Positions 40,775-49,460 are shown, numbered from the stretch's first letter. The stretch is DNA of 64,000 nt from Rhodothalassium salexigens DSM 2132 (GCF_004341375.1 NZ_SLXO01000009.1:123888-187887), one strand, 5' to 3'. Numbers and translations are program-made. Notes: a model not told the origin generated them from the sequence alone.

Positions 40775-41144
40775 GCTTGACGAAGATCCAGTAGCTGTCG
40801 CCGGTGATAGCGCGCTTCATGTGCACCTTCACCTTGGTCGGCTGCATCTGATAGTCGAAGACATATTCGAACATCGCGTTCAGGTCGCCATTGGCCACCC
40901 CCTCGCGGAACCGGCCGCCGAATTCCTCGGTGTCGGTGCACGGCGCAATGTCCTTGAAGAAGTTCTTGCCGATCACGTCTTGGGGACTGCGGCCGGTTAG
41001 TTCGCCCTCGGCCGCGTTATAGGCCAGGATCGTGCCGGTCTCGTCCAGTTGAATGGCGCCAAAAGCCAGGTCGTCGATCTGCGCGTCGCCCATATCCGCC
41101 ATGGCGTTCTCGATGTCGTCCTGGCCGAATTTGATCATTTCCAT
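40767..41144 (-). CDS. pyp: Photoactive yellow protein
   Basis: PYP is a small blue-light receptor of the PAS fold with a p-coumaric acid chromophore. The 125-residue product has the same length as the Halorhodospira halophila protein and aligns without gaps. The chromophore Cys69 ([10 protein letters not shown]), hydrogen-bonding Tyr42 and Glu46, Thr50, Arg52 and Met100 are all conserved at the same numbers, and the C-terminus SYWIFVKRV is typical. The ATG at 41144 has GGGAGA upstream and gives the exact family N-terminus; longer in-frame starts are unlikely. It is followed by the overlapping ligase gene. The downstream signalling partner of PYP is generally unknown and none is obvious here. 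Confidence 0.97.
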   Translation of the reverse strand: MEMIKFGQDDIENAMADMGDAQIDDLAFGAIQLDETGTILAYNAAEGELTGRSPQDVIGKNFFKDIAPCTDTEEFGGRFREGVANGDLNAMFEYVFDYQMQPTKVKVHMKRAITGDSYWIFVKRV

Positions 41145-41473
41145 AGCAAGTCTCCCGTGACGGTTATGATAGGCGGACGATTCCATCGCCACGCCCAGAC
41201 ATAGATATCGGCGCCCTTTATACAATACAGATAAATGAACCCGGTGCGCACACGGCGCCTCGTTTGGGGGAACCGGCGCAAGAGGTCAACGGTTCGTCGT
41301 GTCGCTGCGGTGGGCCGTCAACGTCCGCCGCCGCCCTGTGCTGCAGCGCTGTCGGCCTCCCTCGCCTGCCGGTCGGCCACATTGTCGCATCGCGCCAGCG
41401 AGTGCAACTGGGGCAGATCCGGGGCCCCGGTTGGCACGAACCGGATACCATGTGGTCACATCGAAACCCCGTC
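41145..41473. other. Divergent control region between pyp and the DUF2256-photolyase pair
   Basis: About 330 bases between divergent light-related genes. It must contain the promoters of both units. An AT-rich stretch near 41216-41236 (TTTATACAATACAGATAAAT on the plus strand) is the best promoter candidate for pyp. No clear TGTN12ACA site was found in it by eye. Confidence 0.45.
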
Positions 41474-41644
41474 ATGCGCAAAAAGGCCGACCTGCCCCAA
41501 AAACAATGCGCCGAATGCAACCGCCCCTTCACCTGGCGCAAGAAGTGGGCCCGGGATTGGGAGCGCGTGCGCTATTGCTCGGAACGCTGCCGGCGCAGCG
41601 CCCGGCAGGCTCGCACCGCCGCCAAGGAACCGCCGCCATCATGA
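41474..41644 (+). CDS. DUF2256 zinc-ribbon-like small protein
   Basis: This is a 56-residue basic protein of the DUF2256 family with two Cys pairs ([14 protein letters not shown] and YCSERCRR) that probably bind zinc. The ATG at 41474 begins [12 protein letters not shown], the usual family start. Its stop overlaps the start of the photolyase-like gene as ATGA. DUF2256 genes are commonly found beside or fused to cryptochrome/photolyase relatives, so a joint function in light response or DNA repair is likely, though unproven. Confidence 0.85.
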   Translation: MRKKADLPQKQCAECNRPFTWRKKWARDWERVRYCSERCRRSARQARTAAKEPPPS

Positions 41645-42921
41645 TTGAAGCCTCCCGCGTCGAAGCGGTCGCGCCAGCGCACGCCGATTCACCCCAGACG
41701 CCAGCGGCGACCCGCGCCGCTGGCCTGGCCCGGCTCGACGCCTTCGCGCCCCGGGCCGGGCGGATCTATGCGGCCGACCGCAACACCGATTACGGTCCCG
41801 ATGCCGACGACAGCGTCTCGCACCTGAGCCCCTATCTGCGCCATCGCCTGGTTCTGGAGCCCGAGGCGATCGCCGCCGCCCTGTCCCGGCATAGCGTCAA
41901 TGCGGCGGAAAAGTTCGTCCAGGAGGTGGTCTGGCGCGGCTATTTCAAAGGCTGGCTGGAACAGCGCCCGTCTGTGTGGAGCGACTATCGCCGGCGCGTG
42001 CGCGCGGATCTGGCCCGGCTCGACGCCGACAGCGCCTTGGACGCACGTTATCGCGCGGCGGTCGAGGGCCGCACCGGGATCGCCTGCTTCGACGCCTGGG
42101 CGACCGAATTGGCGGCGACCGGCTATCTGCACAATCACGCGCGCATGTGGACGGCGTCGATCTGGCTGTTCACCTTGGGGCTGCCATGGTCGCTCGGCGC
42201 CGACTGGTTCTATCGCCATCTGCTCGACGGCGACCCGGCGTCGAACACGCTCAGTTGGCGCTGGGTCGCCGGCCTGCACACCCGCGGCAAGACCTATCTG
42301 GCGCGCGCCGATAACATTGCCCGGTTCACCAACGGCCGCTTTCAGCCCACCCCCGACAGCCTGGCCAGCGACGCCCCGGCGCTCGACGAGCCGGCCCCGC
42401 CGCCGGCCGCCATGCCGGCCGCCCCCGCGCCGCTGCCCTCGGACGGTGCGCCGGTGGGCCTGTTGCTCACCGAAGAGGACGGCCACGCCGAAAGTCTGGG
42501 GCTCGATGGCGCCACCGTCGCGGGCGTCGCAACGCTGAGCGCGGCCGAGCACCGCTCGCCGCTCGCCGTATCGGCAGCGGTGGTCGGCTTCACCGGCGAC
42601 GCGGTGGCCGATGCCGCCGCGCGCGCCGCCGCCCATTGGAACGTGACGGCAGAGACCTTGCCCGCCGGCGTCCAATGGGGCGACGCACTGGCTGCGTGGG
42701 CGCAGCGCCTGGGCGTGACGCGGATCGTCACCGCCGAGCTCCCCCAGGGGCCGGCGCGCGAGGCGCTCGACACCGCGCAACCGACGCTCGACACCGCCGG
42801 ACTAGCGCTTTATCGCATCCGTCGCCCCTATGATGCGGCGATCTGGCCCCATGCCACCGCGGGCTTCTTCAAGGTCAAGAAGCGGATCCCGAAGCTCCTG
42901 TCCGAGCTTAGCCTGGCTTAA
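41641..42921 (+). CDS. Photolyase/cryptochrome FAD-binding domain protein lacking the N-terminal domain
   Basis: This 426-residue protein starts almost directly with the helical FAD-binding domain of the photolyase/cryptochrome family: [13 protein letters not shown] near 60-72, [20 protein letters not shown] near 91-110, [11 protein letters not shown] near 165-175, and [24 protein letters not shown] near 197-219. The usual N-terminal alpha/beta antenna domain is missing from its normal place. Instead, after a Pro/Ala linker (about 240-268), a C-terminal region of 150 residues has alternating hydrophobic strands ([35 protein letters not shown]) that may be a displaced alpha/beta domain. The start is fixed by the overlap with the DUF2256 gene. 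Repair versus sensory function cannot be decided. Confidence 0.82.
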   Translation: MIEASRVEAVAPAHADSPQTPAATRAAGLARLDAFAPRAGRIYAADRNTDYGPDADDSVSHLSPYLRHRLVLEPEAIAAALSRHSVNAAEKFVQEVVWRGYFKGWLEQRPSVWSDYRRRVRADLARLDADSALDARYRAAVEGRTGIACFDAWATELAATGYLHNHARMWTASIWLFTLGLPWSLGADWFYRHLLDGDPASNTLSWRWVAGLHTRGKTYLARADNIARFTNGRFQPTPDSLASDAPALDEPAPPPAAMPAAPAPLPSDGAPVGLLLTEEDGHAESLGLDGATVAGVATLSAAEHRSPLAVSAAVVGFTGDAVADAAARAAAHWNVTAETLPAGVQWGDALAAWAQRLGVTRIVTAELPQGPAREALDTAQPTLDTAGLALYRIRRPYDAAIWPHATAGFFKVKKRIPKLLSELSLA

Positions 42922-43005
42922 CGGCGGCTTAGAAAAACCCGTTGGCGACGACCGGGCGGCAATCCGATATGCGCCGGGTGCCCACTAGCCAAAGGAGTAG
43001 CGCCG

Positions 43006-43593
43006 ATGAGCGCCACCACCGACGCCGTGCTCGCCGCCAATGCCGCCTATGCCGCCGATTTCGGCGCCAAGGGCGACCTGCCGCTGCCGCCCGGCCGCGG
43101 CTTTCTGATCCTCACCTGCATGGACGCCCGGCTCGATCCGGCGCGCTTCGCCGGCCTTGCCGAGGGCGACGCCCATGTGGTGCGCAACGCCGGCGGTCGC
43201 GCCACCGACGACGCCATCCGCTCGCTGGTCATCTCGCACAAGCTGCTCGGCACCCGCGAATGGTTCGTCATCCACCATACCGACTGCGGCATGGAGTATT
43301 TCACCGACCAGCAGATGGCCGACCTGCTCGCCGGCAGCCTGGACACCGCCGAGCTGACCGACGCCGGCTTTCGCAATACTGCCGAGACCGGCGGCTCGGC
43401 CGAGGGGCGCTATCTGCGTTGGCACACCATCGCCGACCAGGCGCAAAGCGTGGTCGACGATGTGGCGCGTATCCGCGCCCACCCGCTGGTCAACCCGGCG
43501 ATCCCGATCCACGGCTATATCTACGACGTCAAGACCGGCCGGCTGGTCGACGTGCCGGCCGCCCACCGGGCAGGAGCCCCGCGCGGCGGCTGA
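43006..43593 (+). CDS. Beta-carbonic anhydrase
   Basis: This is a zinc enzyme interconverting CO2 and bicarbonate. The 195 residues contain the beta-class signature CMDARLDP (zinc Cys and the Asp/Arg dyad), the [15 protein letters not shown] segment and the second zinc site HHTDCGM. It is a short form like those in many Actinobacteria and Proteobacteria. AAAGGAG lies ahead of the ATG. It is about 100 bases upstream of an oxidoreductase gene on the same strand. A role in supplying CO2 or bicarbonate for autotrophic or anaplerotic metabolism is plausible. Confidence 0.93.
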   Translation: MSATTDAVLAANAAYAADFGAKGDLPLPPGRGFLILTCMDARLDPARFAGLAEGDAHVVRNAGGRATDDAIRSLVISHKLLGTREWFVIHHTDCGMEYFTDQQMADLLAGSLDTAELTDAGFRNTAETGGSAEGRYLRWHTIADQAQSVVDDVARIRAHPLVNPAIPIHGYIYDVKTGRLVDVPAAHRAGAPRGG

Positions 43594-43694
43594 GCGCCGC
43601 GCCCCTTTCATCGGCGCCGCACCGGACCATATGCCAAGGCATGGGATCGGCACGCCGTGCCGGCCCATCCGCCCGCCATCAAGGAGACCAAGTC

Positions 43695-44714
43695 ATGACC
43701 AGCCTGGGATTCGGCATCGTCGGCACCGGCTTCATCGCCGGGGTCATCGCCGAGGCGCTCAGCCAGGCCCAGGGCGCCCATCTGGCTGCGGTGTCGAGCC
43801 GCGACGGCGCCCGCGCCCGCGCCTTCGCCGACCACCATGGCGGCAACGCAGCCGCGGTCGAGGGCCACCAGGCGCTGCTGGCGCGCGACGATGTGGCCGC
43901 CGTCTATGTGGCGGTGCCGACCGTCGCCAAGGAAGAGATCGCGCTCGCCGCCATCGCCGCCGGGCGCCATGTGCTGGTCGACAAGCCGTTTCTGAACGAG
44001 GCCAGCGCCCGGCGCATGATCGACGCGGCGCACGCCGCCGGCGTCTTGTTCATGGACGCCACCCACTTCACCCACCATCCGCGCACCCACGCCCTGCGCG
44101 CCGCCCTGGCCACCACCATCGCCACGCCGCGCTCGCTGCACACCGCGTTCTATTTTCCGTTTTCCGACAAGACCAATATCCGCCTCAACCCGGACCAGGA
44201 ACCGACCGGCGCGGTGGGCGACATGGCTTGGTATTCCCTGCGCGCGGCGGTCGAGTATCTGGCCCCCCAAGGCGCACCGCAGACCGTCCAGGCGCTGGCC
44301 GAGCGCGACCCGGACACCGGCGGCGTGGTGCGCGCCACCGGGCTGATCGGTTTCGCCGATGGCACCAGCACCACCTTCGACGTGGGCTACACCGCCGACA
44401 CCCTGGCCATGGACCTGCATCTGATCGGCACCACGGGCATCGTCATCATGGACGACTTCGTGCTCGATTGGGCCAACAGCTTCCCGTTCAAGAATACCGG
44501 GCTCAAGGCCGGCTATGTGCACCGCCATGGCATGGCCAGCCACGCCGACGCCCGCTTCATAGAGGTGGCGTCCGACACGCCGCAGCAGGTGCTGATGGTC
44601 GACCGCTTCGCCGATCTGGCGCGCACCGGCAGCGCCGACGACCGCGCCCGCGCGGCCGCCCCAACCCTGGCCACGCAAGCCTTGCTGGACGCGGTCTGGG
44701 CCGCGATCCCCTGA
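43695..44714 (+). CDS. Gfo/Idh/MocA-family oxidoreductase
   Basis: This is an NAD(P)-dependent oxidoreductase of 339 residues. An N-terminal Rossmann fold (FGIVGTGFIAGVIAEAL) and the family motif with the catalytic Lys (HVLVDKPFLNEASARRMIDA) are clear, followed by the C-terminal alpha/beta domain (YFPFSDKTNIRLNPDQEPTG; GDMAWYSLRAAVEYL). AAGGAGA precedes the ATG at 43695. Members act on sugars, inositols or related compounds; the substrate is unknown and there is no sugar operon nearby. Confidence 0.88.
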   Translation: MTSLGFGIVGTGFIAGVIAEALSQAQGAHLAAVSSRDGARARAFADHHGGNAAAVEGHQALLARDDVAAVYVAVPTVAKEEIALAAIAAGRHVLVDKPFLNEASARRMIDAAHAAGVLFMDATHFTHHPRTHALRAALATTIATPRSLHTAFYFPFSDKTNIRLNPDQEPTGAVGDMAWYSLRAAVEYLAPQGAPQTVQALAERDPDTGGVVRATGLIGFADGTSTTFDVGYTADTLAMDLHLIGTTGIVIMDDFVLDWANSFPFKNTGLKAGYVHRHGMASHADARFIEVASDTPQQVLMVDRFADLARTGSADDRARAAAPTLATQALLDAVWAAIP

Positions 44715-44953
44715 TCGCCGCTGCCGGGGCATCGGTTTGCCCTCAGAGATGTCCGAGCGCGTCGGGCAGCGCCGTGTCACCCCGAAAGCACTGGGACCAC
44801 GGACGCGGCTCACCGGCGGCGCCGCGCCCGGCCGTGGGCGCCCTGGACATCAAAGACATAAGCGTCGGCCGCGCGGTCCGGGTCGGGCGCGTTGGTCCAC
44901 AGCCGCGCCAGCGCAGCGCCCGCTGCGGCCGGCGGCGCAGGCGCCCGGCGGGA

Positions 44954-47680
44954 TCAATGCCGACGCTCGACAGCTCGAACGACGCGCTTCTCGGCCTCCA
45001 GGGTCAGCAGCAGCACCACTCCAACGGCGACCACCTGAAAGCCTTCACCGATGCTCAGCGGCCGGGTGTCGAAGAACGCCTCCATGAACGGCGCATAGGT
45101 GAACAGGAACTGCAACGCGGTGACAGCGGTGATGGCGATCAACACCGGCCCGGTGCCGAGCACGCCGCGCAGGGTGATCGACGGGCTGGTCAGATAGCGT
45201 ACCGAAAACAGATAGAATATCTCCATCACCACCAGGGTGTTGACGGCGACGGTGCGGGCCTCCTCCAGGCTCGCCCCCTGGGCCTCGGCCAGGGCGAACT
45301 TGGCGAAGATGCCCAACGAGAACAGCACCGATACGAAGCTGACCCGCCAGAGCACGAAGCGCGACAGGATCGGCTCGCGCGCGCCGCGCGGCGGCCGGGC
45401 CATGATGTCACGCTCGGCCGGCTCGAACGCCAGGGTCATCGCCAGCACCACCGACGAGACCATGTTCACCCACAGGATCTGCACCGGCGTGATCGGCAGG
45501 GTCAGGCCCAGCAGGATCGCAGCGATCAGGCTCAGCGACTCGCCGCCATTGACCGGCAACAGAAACACGATCGATTTCTTGAGATTGTCGTAGACCGTGC
45601 GCCCGGCCTTCACCGCCGCGGCGATGGTGGCGAAGTTGTCGTCCGCCAGCACCATTTCGGCGGCTTCCTTGGCCGCCTCGGTGCCCTTGCGGCCCATGGC
45701 GATGCCGATATCGGCGCGCTTGAGCGCCGGCGCGTCGTTAACGCCGTCGCCGGTCATGGCCACGACCTCACCGGCTGCCTGCAACGCCTGGACCAGGCGC
45801 AGCTTGTGTTCGGGGCTGGTGCGCGCGAACACATCGACGGCGGCGACCCGGGCCCCCAGCGTGGCGTCGTCCATGGCATCGATGTCGGCGCCCCGGATCA
45901 CCTCGGCGGGGTTCTCAAGCCCCAATTGCCGGGCGATGGCGGCGGCGGTGCCGGCATGGTCGCCGGTGATCATCTTGACCCGGATGCCGGCCGAGCGACA
46001 CTGAGCGACCGCCGTCACCGCCTCGGCCCGCGGCGGGTCGATCAGACCGACCAGACCCAACAACACCAATGCGCCGTCCACATGATCGCCGTTCAAGCCG
46101 TGCTCGGCCTCGGGCGCCGCCGCCGAGGCGATGGCCAGCACCCGCTGGCCCTGCCGGGCCAGCGTCTGCGCCCGGTCTTGCCAATAGTCCGGATCGAGCG
46201 CCACCGGATTGCCGGCTTCGTCATGTTGCCAGCGGCTCATGGCCAACACCTGTTCCGGTGCCCCTTTCACATAGACCCGGTCGGCGGCGCCATCGTCCGA
46301 CCGATGACGGCTGGCCATGTAGCGGTGCCGGGCGTCGAACGGCACGGTGCCGACCCGGCGCCGCCATGCGCGCTCGGCGAGAGCATCCAGGCCCAGCTTG
46401 CCGGCCATGGCGACCAACGCCCCCTCCATGGGGTCGCCGGCCACATGCCATTCGTCCTCGTGGTCCTGCATCAACTCGGCGTCGTTGCACAGCAACGCCG
46501 CGCGGCCGAGTTCGATCAACAGCGGATAATCGGCCGGCTCGACCGGCCAGTGGTCGAGCGACACCTGCCCCACCGGCGTGTAGCCCGAGCCCGACAGGGT
46601 GAACAGCCGCTCGGCGGTCGCCACCGCGCCGACGGTCATCTCGTTGCGGGTCAACGTGCCGGTCTTGTCCGAACAGATCACCGACACCGAGCCCAGCGCC
46701 TCGATCGCCGGCAGCCGGCGCACGATGGCGTGGCGGCGCGCCATGCCCTGAACGCCGATGGCCAGGGTCACGGTCAGGATCGCCGGCAGGCCCTCGGGGA
46801 TCGCCGCCACCGACAGGCCGACCACGGTCATGAACAGATCGTCGAACGCGGCATCGCCAAGCGCCACGCCAACCCCCAGGATCGCCGCGCTGACGCACAG
46901 AATGAACAAGGTCAGCCAGCGCGCAAACACGTCCATCTGGCGCAACAGCGGCGTGGTGGTCTGTTCGACGGTGGCGATCAGGCCGCTGATCCGGCCGATC
47001 TCGGTCTGCGCGCCGGTGGCGACCACCACGCCGCGGCCCTGGCCCGCCGACACCATGGTGCCGCTGAACGCCATGCAGCGCCGGTCGCCAAGCGCCACCT
47101 CGGCCGCCACCGGCGCGGTGGTCTTGTCGACCGCCACCGACTCGCCGGTCAGCACCGCCTCGTCCACCTTCAGCCCGGACACCTCCAACAGCCGCAGGTC
47201 GGCCGGCACCCGGTCGCCCGCGTCGAGCAACACGATATCACCGGGCACCAGCGCCTCGCCCGCAACGCTCTGGCGGCGACCGTCGCGCAGCACGGTGGCG
47301 CGCGGCGCGAGCATGTCGCGAATGGCGGCCAGGGCGCGCTCGGCCTTGCCCTCCTGAACGAAGCCGATGGCCGCATTGACCAACACCACCGCCAGAATGA
47401 CCCCGGTGTCGACCCAATGGTCGAGCGCCGCCGTGGTCGCCGCGGCGGCCAACAGCACATAGATCAAAACATTGTGAAACTGGCTCAGAAAGCGCAGCAC
47501 CGGCCCGCGCCGGCGGGCTTCGGGCAGCCGGTTGGGGCCGTGACGGTCGAGCCGGGCGGCGACGGTTTCCGCCCCCAGGCCGAGGGGGTCGCTGTCGGTG
47601 GCGGTCAGAACGTCCTCGGCCGGGCGGGCGTGCCAGGTGATGCGCACCGATGCATCGGCAGAACCATGATCGCGAGGCAT
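44954..47680 (-). CDS. P-type cation-transporting ATPase (P2, Ca2+-ATPase-like)
   Basis: This is a 908-residue membrane pump of the P2 class. Actuator motif VLTGES, the PEGLP motif in membrane helix 4 (AIPEGLPAILTVTLA), phosphorylation site CSDKTGTLTRNEMTV, nucleotide-binding KGAPEQVL and hinge TGDGVNDAPALKRADIGIAM are all present, with about ten membrane helices and an N-terminal cation-ATPase domain. PEGLP and the overall order resemble SERCA-like Ca2+ pumps, but Na+/K+ or Mn2+ specificity is possible. The start at 47680 (MPRDHGSADASV) is preferred over a longer frame to 47737, but its ribosome site is weak. It is convergent with the oxidoreductase gene. Confidence 0.92.
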   Translation of the reverse strand: MPRDHGSADASVRITWHARPAEDVLTATDSDPLGLGAETVAARLDRHGPNRLPEARRRGPVLRFLSQFHNVLIYVLLAAAATTAALDHWVDTGVILAVVLVNAAIGFVQEGKAERALAAIRDMLAPRATVLRDGRRQSVAGEALVPGDIVLLDAGDRVPADLRLLEVSGLKVDEAVLTGESVAVDKTTAPVAAEVALGDRRCMAFSGTMVSAGQGRGVVVATGAQTEIGRISGLIATVEQTTTPLLRQMDVFARWLTLFILCVSAAILGVGVALGDAAFDDLFMTVVGLSVAAIPEGLPAILTVTLAIGVQGMARRHAIVRRLPAIEALGSVSVICSDKTGTLTRNEMTVGAVATAERLFTLSGSGYTPVGQVSLDHWPVEPADYPLLIELGRAALLCNDAELMQDHEDEWHVAGDPMEGALVAMAGKLGLDALAERAWRRRVGTVPFDARHRYMASRHRSDDGAADRVYVKGAPEQVLAMSRWQHDEAGNPVALDPDYWQDRAQTLARQGQRVLAIASAAAPEAEHGLNGDHVDGALVLLGLVGLIDPPRAEAVTAVAQCRSAGIRVKMITGDHAGTAAAIARQLGLENPAEVIRGADIDAMDDATLGARVAAVDVFARTSPEHKLRLVQALQAAGEVVAMTGDGVNDAPALKRADIGIAMGRKGTEAAKEAAEMVLADDNFATIAAAVKAGRTVYDNLKKSIVFLLPVNGGESLSLIAAILLGLTLPITPVQILWVNMVSSVVLAMTLAFEPAERDIMARPPRGAREPILSRFVLWRVSFVSVLFSLGIFAKFALAEAQGASLEEARTVAVNTLVVMEIFYLFSVRYLTSPSITLRGVLGTGPVLIAITAVTALQFLFTYAPFMEAFFDTRPLSIGEGFQVVAVGVVLLLTLEAEKRVVRAVERRH

Positions 47681-48140
47681 GCGCAGCCGCTCATTCCCGT
47701 GATAACCAGCGGCGATTCTACCGGCGCCGCGGCCCACGGATCAATCGATTAAAAGTCGCAAGCCCCCTTGAAATTGGTAAAAATCCACCAATTCCGACGG
47801 ACCACAACGGCGGCGCAGCATGGCGCCCGTGACCTATGGCGAGACATCGTTCAACGATCCCTCGGCGCGACACCATCGATCACCATCTGTCTTGAGCCGC
47901 CGCGCCGGTGTTGCCGACACCGCCGCCGATGACGCCAACAGCCCGGCGCCAACCATCGCCCGAGCGCGGCATTCCGCATCGCGCGAGAGTAAGGGGCCGC
48001 GACGCCCGACAGTGCCAGCGCCTCTTTGAAGCGGCCGCACAGGCCCCGGTCCGAGCCGACGACGGTCGCCGCCGGGCGCCCGGCGACGGCTCATGAGCGC
48101 AAAAATCGCAGAATTCCGGGCTTTGACGCCAGATACTTAC
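47681..48140. other. Gene-free stretch between the ATPase and pucBA
   Basis: No supported gene. The left end is somewhat AT-rich and should hold the ATPase promoter; the right end runs into the pucBA control region. Open frames on both strands are Arg/Ala-rich and lack ribosome sites. Confidence 0.5.
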
Positions 48141-48158
48141 TGTAAATTTGAATTGACA
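48141..48158. promoter_or_regulatory. PpsR/CrtJ-type operator upstream of pucBA
   Basis: TGT-N12-ACA (TGTAAATTTGAATTGACA) fits the consensus of the PpsR/CrtJ repressor that controls photosynthesis genes in purple bacteria. It lies 105-122 bp before pucB, and its right end overlaps a TTGACA that could be a -35 box, consistent with repression by promoter occlusion. A second TTGACA is at 48179-48184. No good -10 sequence was seen for either. Confidence 0.6.
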
Positions 48159-48262
48159 GGCTAGAGCGACAACTACACTTGACACCTTGGTTCTAAGGGA
48201 CGAAACTGACTTTGCTTCGGGCGCACCTGCTCGAAGTCGTATAAGTTCGGAGAGGAGAAAAA

Positions 48263-48448
48263 ATGGCCATGGCCCAAGAAAGACGGACCACGGATCTGGA
48301 CGATCCGGATCGCGTTTGGCCCACCGGACTGACGATCAAGGAATCGGAAGAACTGCACAAGCACATCATTGATGGCACTCGTGTGTTCTTCGTGATCGCC
48401 GTGATCGCCCACGTCCTGGCGTACATCTACACGCCCTGGGGCGGTTGA
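48263..48448 (+). CDS. pucB: LH2-type light-harvesting beta polypeptide
   Basis: This is a 61-residue antenna apoprotein. It has a polar N-terminus of about 20 residues, then [20 protein letters not shown] and one membrane helix ending in YTPWGG. His50 (IAVIAH) is the expected bacteriochlorophyll ligand of the coupled ring. His32, 18 residues earlier, and Arg40 correspond to the residues around the B800 pigment in Rhodoblastus (Rps.) acidophilus LH2. A strong GGAGAGGAG ribosome site precedes the ATG. The alpha gene starts 14 bases after the stop, forming the normal beta-alpha order. Confidence 0.95.
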   Translation: MAMAQERRTTDLDDPDRVWPTGLTIKESEELHKHIIDGTRVFFVIAVIAHVLAYIYTPWGG

Positions 48449-48462
48449 TAGGAGAGTATCCC

Positions 48463-48612
48463 ATGAATAACGGCAAAATCTGGTGCGTCGTTAAGCCTTC
48501 GGTTGGCCTGCCGCTGTTTTTTGGCGCCGTCGCTGTGACTGCTCTGATCGTGCATGCCGCGATCCTGAGCAATACCGACTGGTTCCCGGCCTACTTCCAA
48601 GGCGGTATGTGA
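48463..48612 (+). CDS. pucA: LH2-type light-harvesting alpha polypeptide
   Basis: This is a 49-residue alpha antenna polypeptide. The N-terminus [19 protein letters not shown] is typical of LH2 alpha chains. His31 (ALIVHAAIL) is the bacteriochlorophyll ligand, and the C-terminal [11 protein letters not shown] contains Tyr44 and Phe45 at the positions that tune the B850 band in LH2. The C-terminal tail is short. GGAGAG precedes the ATG. Two hairpins follow the stop and probably stabilise the abundant pucBA message. Confidence 0.95.
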   Translation: MNNGKIWCVVKPSVGLPLFFGAVAVTALIVHAAILSNTDWFPAYFQGGM

Positions 48613-48638
48613 GACTGGGACCACGGGTCCCTTCTCAC
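48609..48638 (+). terminator. Hairpin directly after pucA
   Basis: GTGAGA (overlapping the stop codon) and GGGACC pair with GGTCCC and TCTCAC around a 3-base loop, with a small internal bulge. There is no T run, so it may act mainly as an RNA stabiliser or partial terminator. Confidence 0.6.
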
Positions 48639-48652
48639 GGATAAAAGCGATT

Positions 48653-48680
48653 AGGGGTTGGGGCACTTGTCCCAATCCCT
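48653..48680 (+). terminator. Second hairpin between pucA and the 188-aa gene
   Basis: A 10-bp stem (AGGGGTTGGG with CCCAATCCCT, one G-T pair) closes an 8-base loop 15 bases after the first hairpin. Two consecutive hairpins between puc genes suggest graded expression of the downstream genes. Confidence 0.55.
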
Positions 48681-48769
48681 CCTTGATAGTAGGCAAAGGC
48701 GACAAACACGGTCGGCTTGGACCACGCCCGGCGTGGTAACAACGAAACTGGTCGCGAAGGAGAGCCGTC

Positions 48770-49336
48770 ATGAAACCGGTCACGACAGCCAAAGTGCGGA
48801 TGTATCGCACGGAGAGTGAAGCCCAAACGGCCGTAACCAACCTCAAGCAGGCGGGTTTCACCGATGTGAAGCATTTTGCTGGGCCCAAACTGTCCGGCAA
48901 GGAAGAAAAGACCGTTCATGAAGCCATCGAAGACGGTTTTCTGCCCAACGCGCGGCCGTTGCTGTTCCAACAAATGCTGGAACAAGGGCGGTCGCTGGTG
49001 GGCGTGCGGGCCCTGTTCGGCCAGGCCGCGAAAGTGGCCAAGATCCTGGACGCCGCCGGCCCGGTAGACACCGAGTTGTTGCCCACGGGCGCGAATCCGG
49101 ATCCGACGCCGCTGTCGACGTTCCTCGGCATGCCGGTGCTGTGGCACTACAAGACCCGGACGGAAGTCACCGACAAGCCGATTTCGTCGATGCTCGGCCT
49201 GCCGCTTCTGGCGCCGCGCAAGCCCGGCTGGGACAAGAGTTTCGGTATGCCCGTGCTGACCGACAAGAAGACGCCGCTGTCGTCGGCCCTGGGCATGAAT
49301 ATGCTGATCCAACCGGGTCCGAAGCGGAACAAGTAA
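48770..49336 (+). CDS. Unrecognised LGMPxL-repeat protein between pucBA and pucC
   Basis: This 188-residue protein has a strong ribosome site (AAGGAGAG) before its ATG. The N-terminal part (VRMYRTESEAQTAVTNLKQA, GFTDVKHF) resembles the small ferredoxin-like fold of YflT/general-stress-type domains. The middle is helical. The C-terminal third has four spaced copies of a short motif: PLSTFLGMPVLW (114-125), PISSMLGLPLLA (137-148), SFGMPVLT (157-164) and PLSSALGMNMLI (169-180). There is no signal peptide and no full membrane helix, but the repeats are amphipathic to hydrophobic. Position between pucBA and pucC implies a role in LH2 assembly, pigment handling or stability, comparable in place but not in sequence to PucD/PucE. 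Confidence 0.72.
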   Translation: MKPVTTAKVRMYRTESEAQTAVTNLKQAGFTDVKHFAGPKLSGKEEKTVHEAIEDGFLPNARPLLFQQMLEQGRSLVGVRALFGQAAKVAKILDAAGPVDTELLPTGANPDPTPLSTFLGMPVLWHYKTRTEVTDKPISSMLGLPLLAPRKPGWDKSFGMPVLTDKKTPLSSALGMNMLIQPGPKRNK

Positions 49337-49460
49337 ACAGCAAGACGATCCAAGTCGGGGCGCACAAGCGCCCCGCTTGCGTTTGGGCCTTGGTTCACCG
49401 GCCGCGCGCACGACCCGGAAGGTCCGACGCCCCAGTATCCTTGCAGCCACGAGACTGGAC

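Noticed and set aside
43460..47752. A 1430-codon open frame running across the oxidoreductase and antisense to the ATPase
   Set aside because: It overlaps three clear genes in wrong frames and is Arg/His/Gln low complexity.
48153..48207. A complete sigma-70 promoter for pucBA built on the two TTGACA boxes
   Set aside because: No acceptable -10 hexamer lies 16-18 bases downstream of either box, so only the boxes are mentioned.
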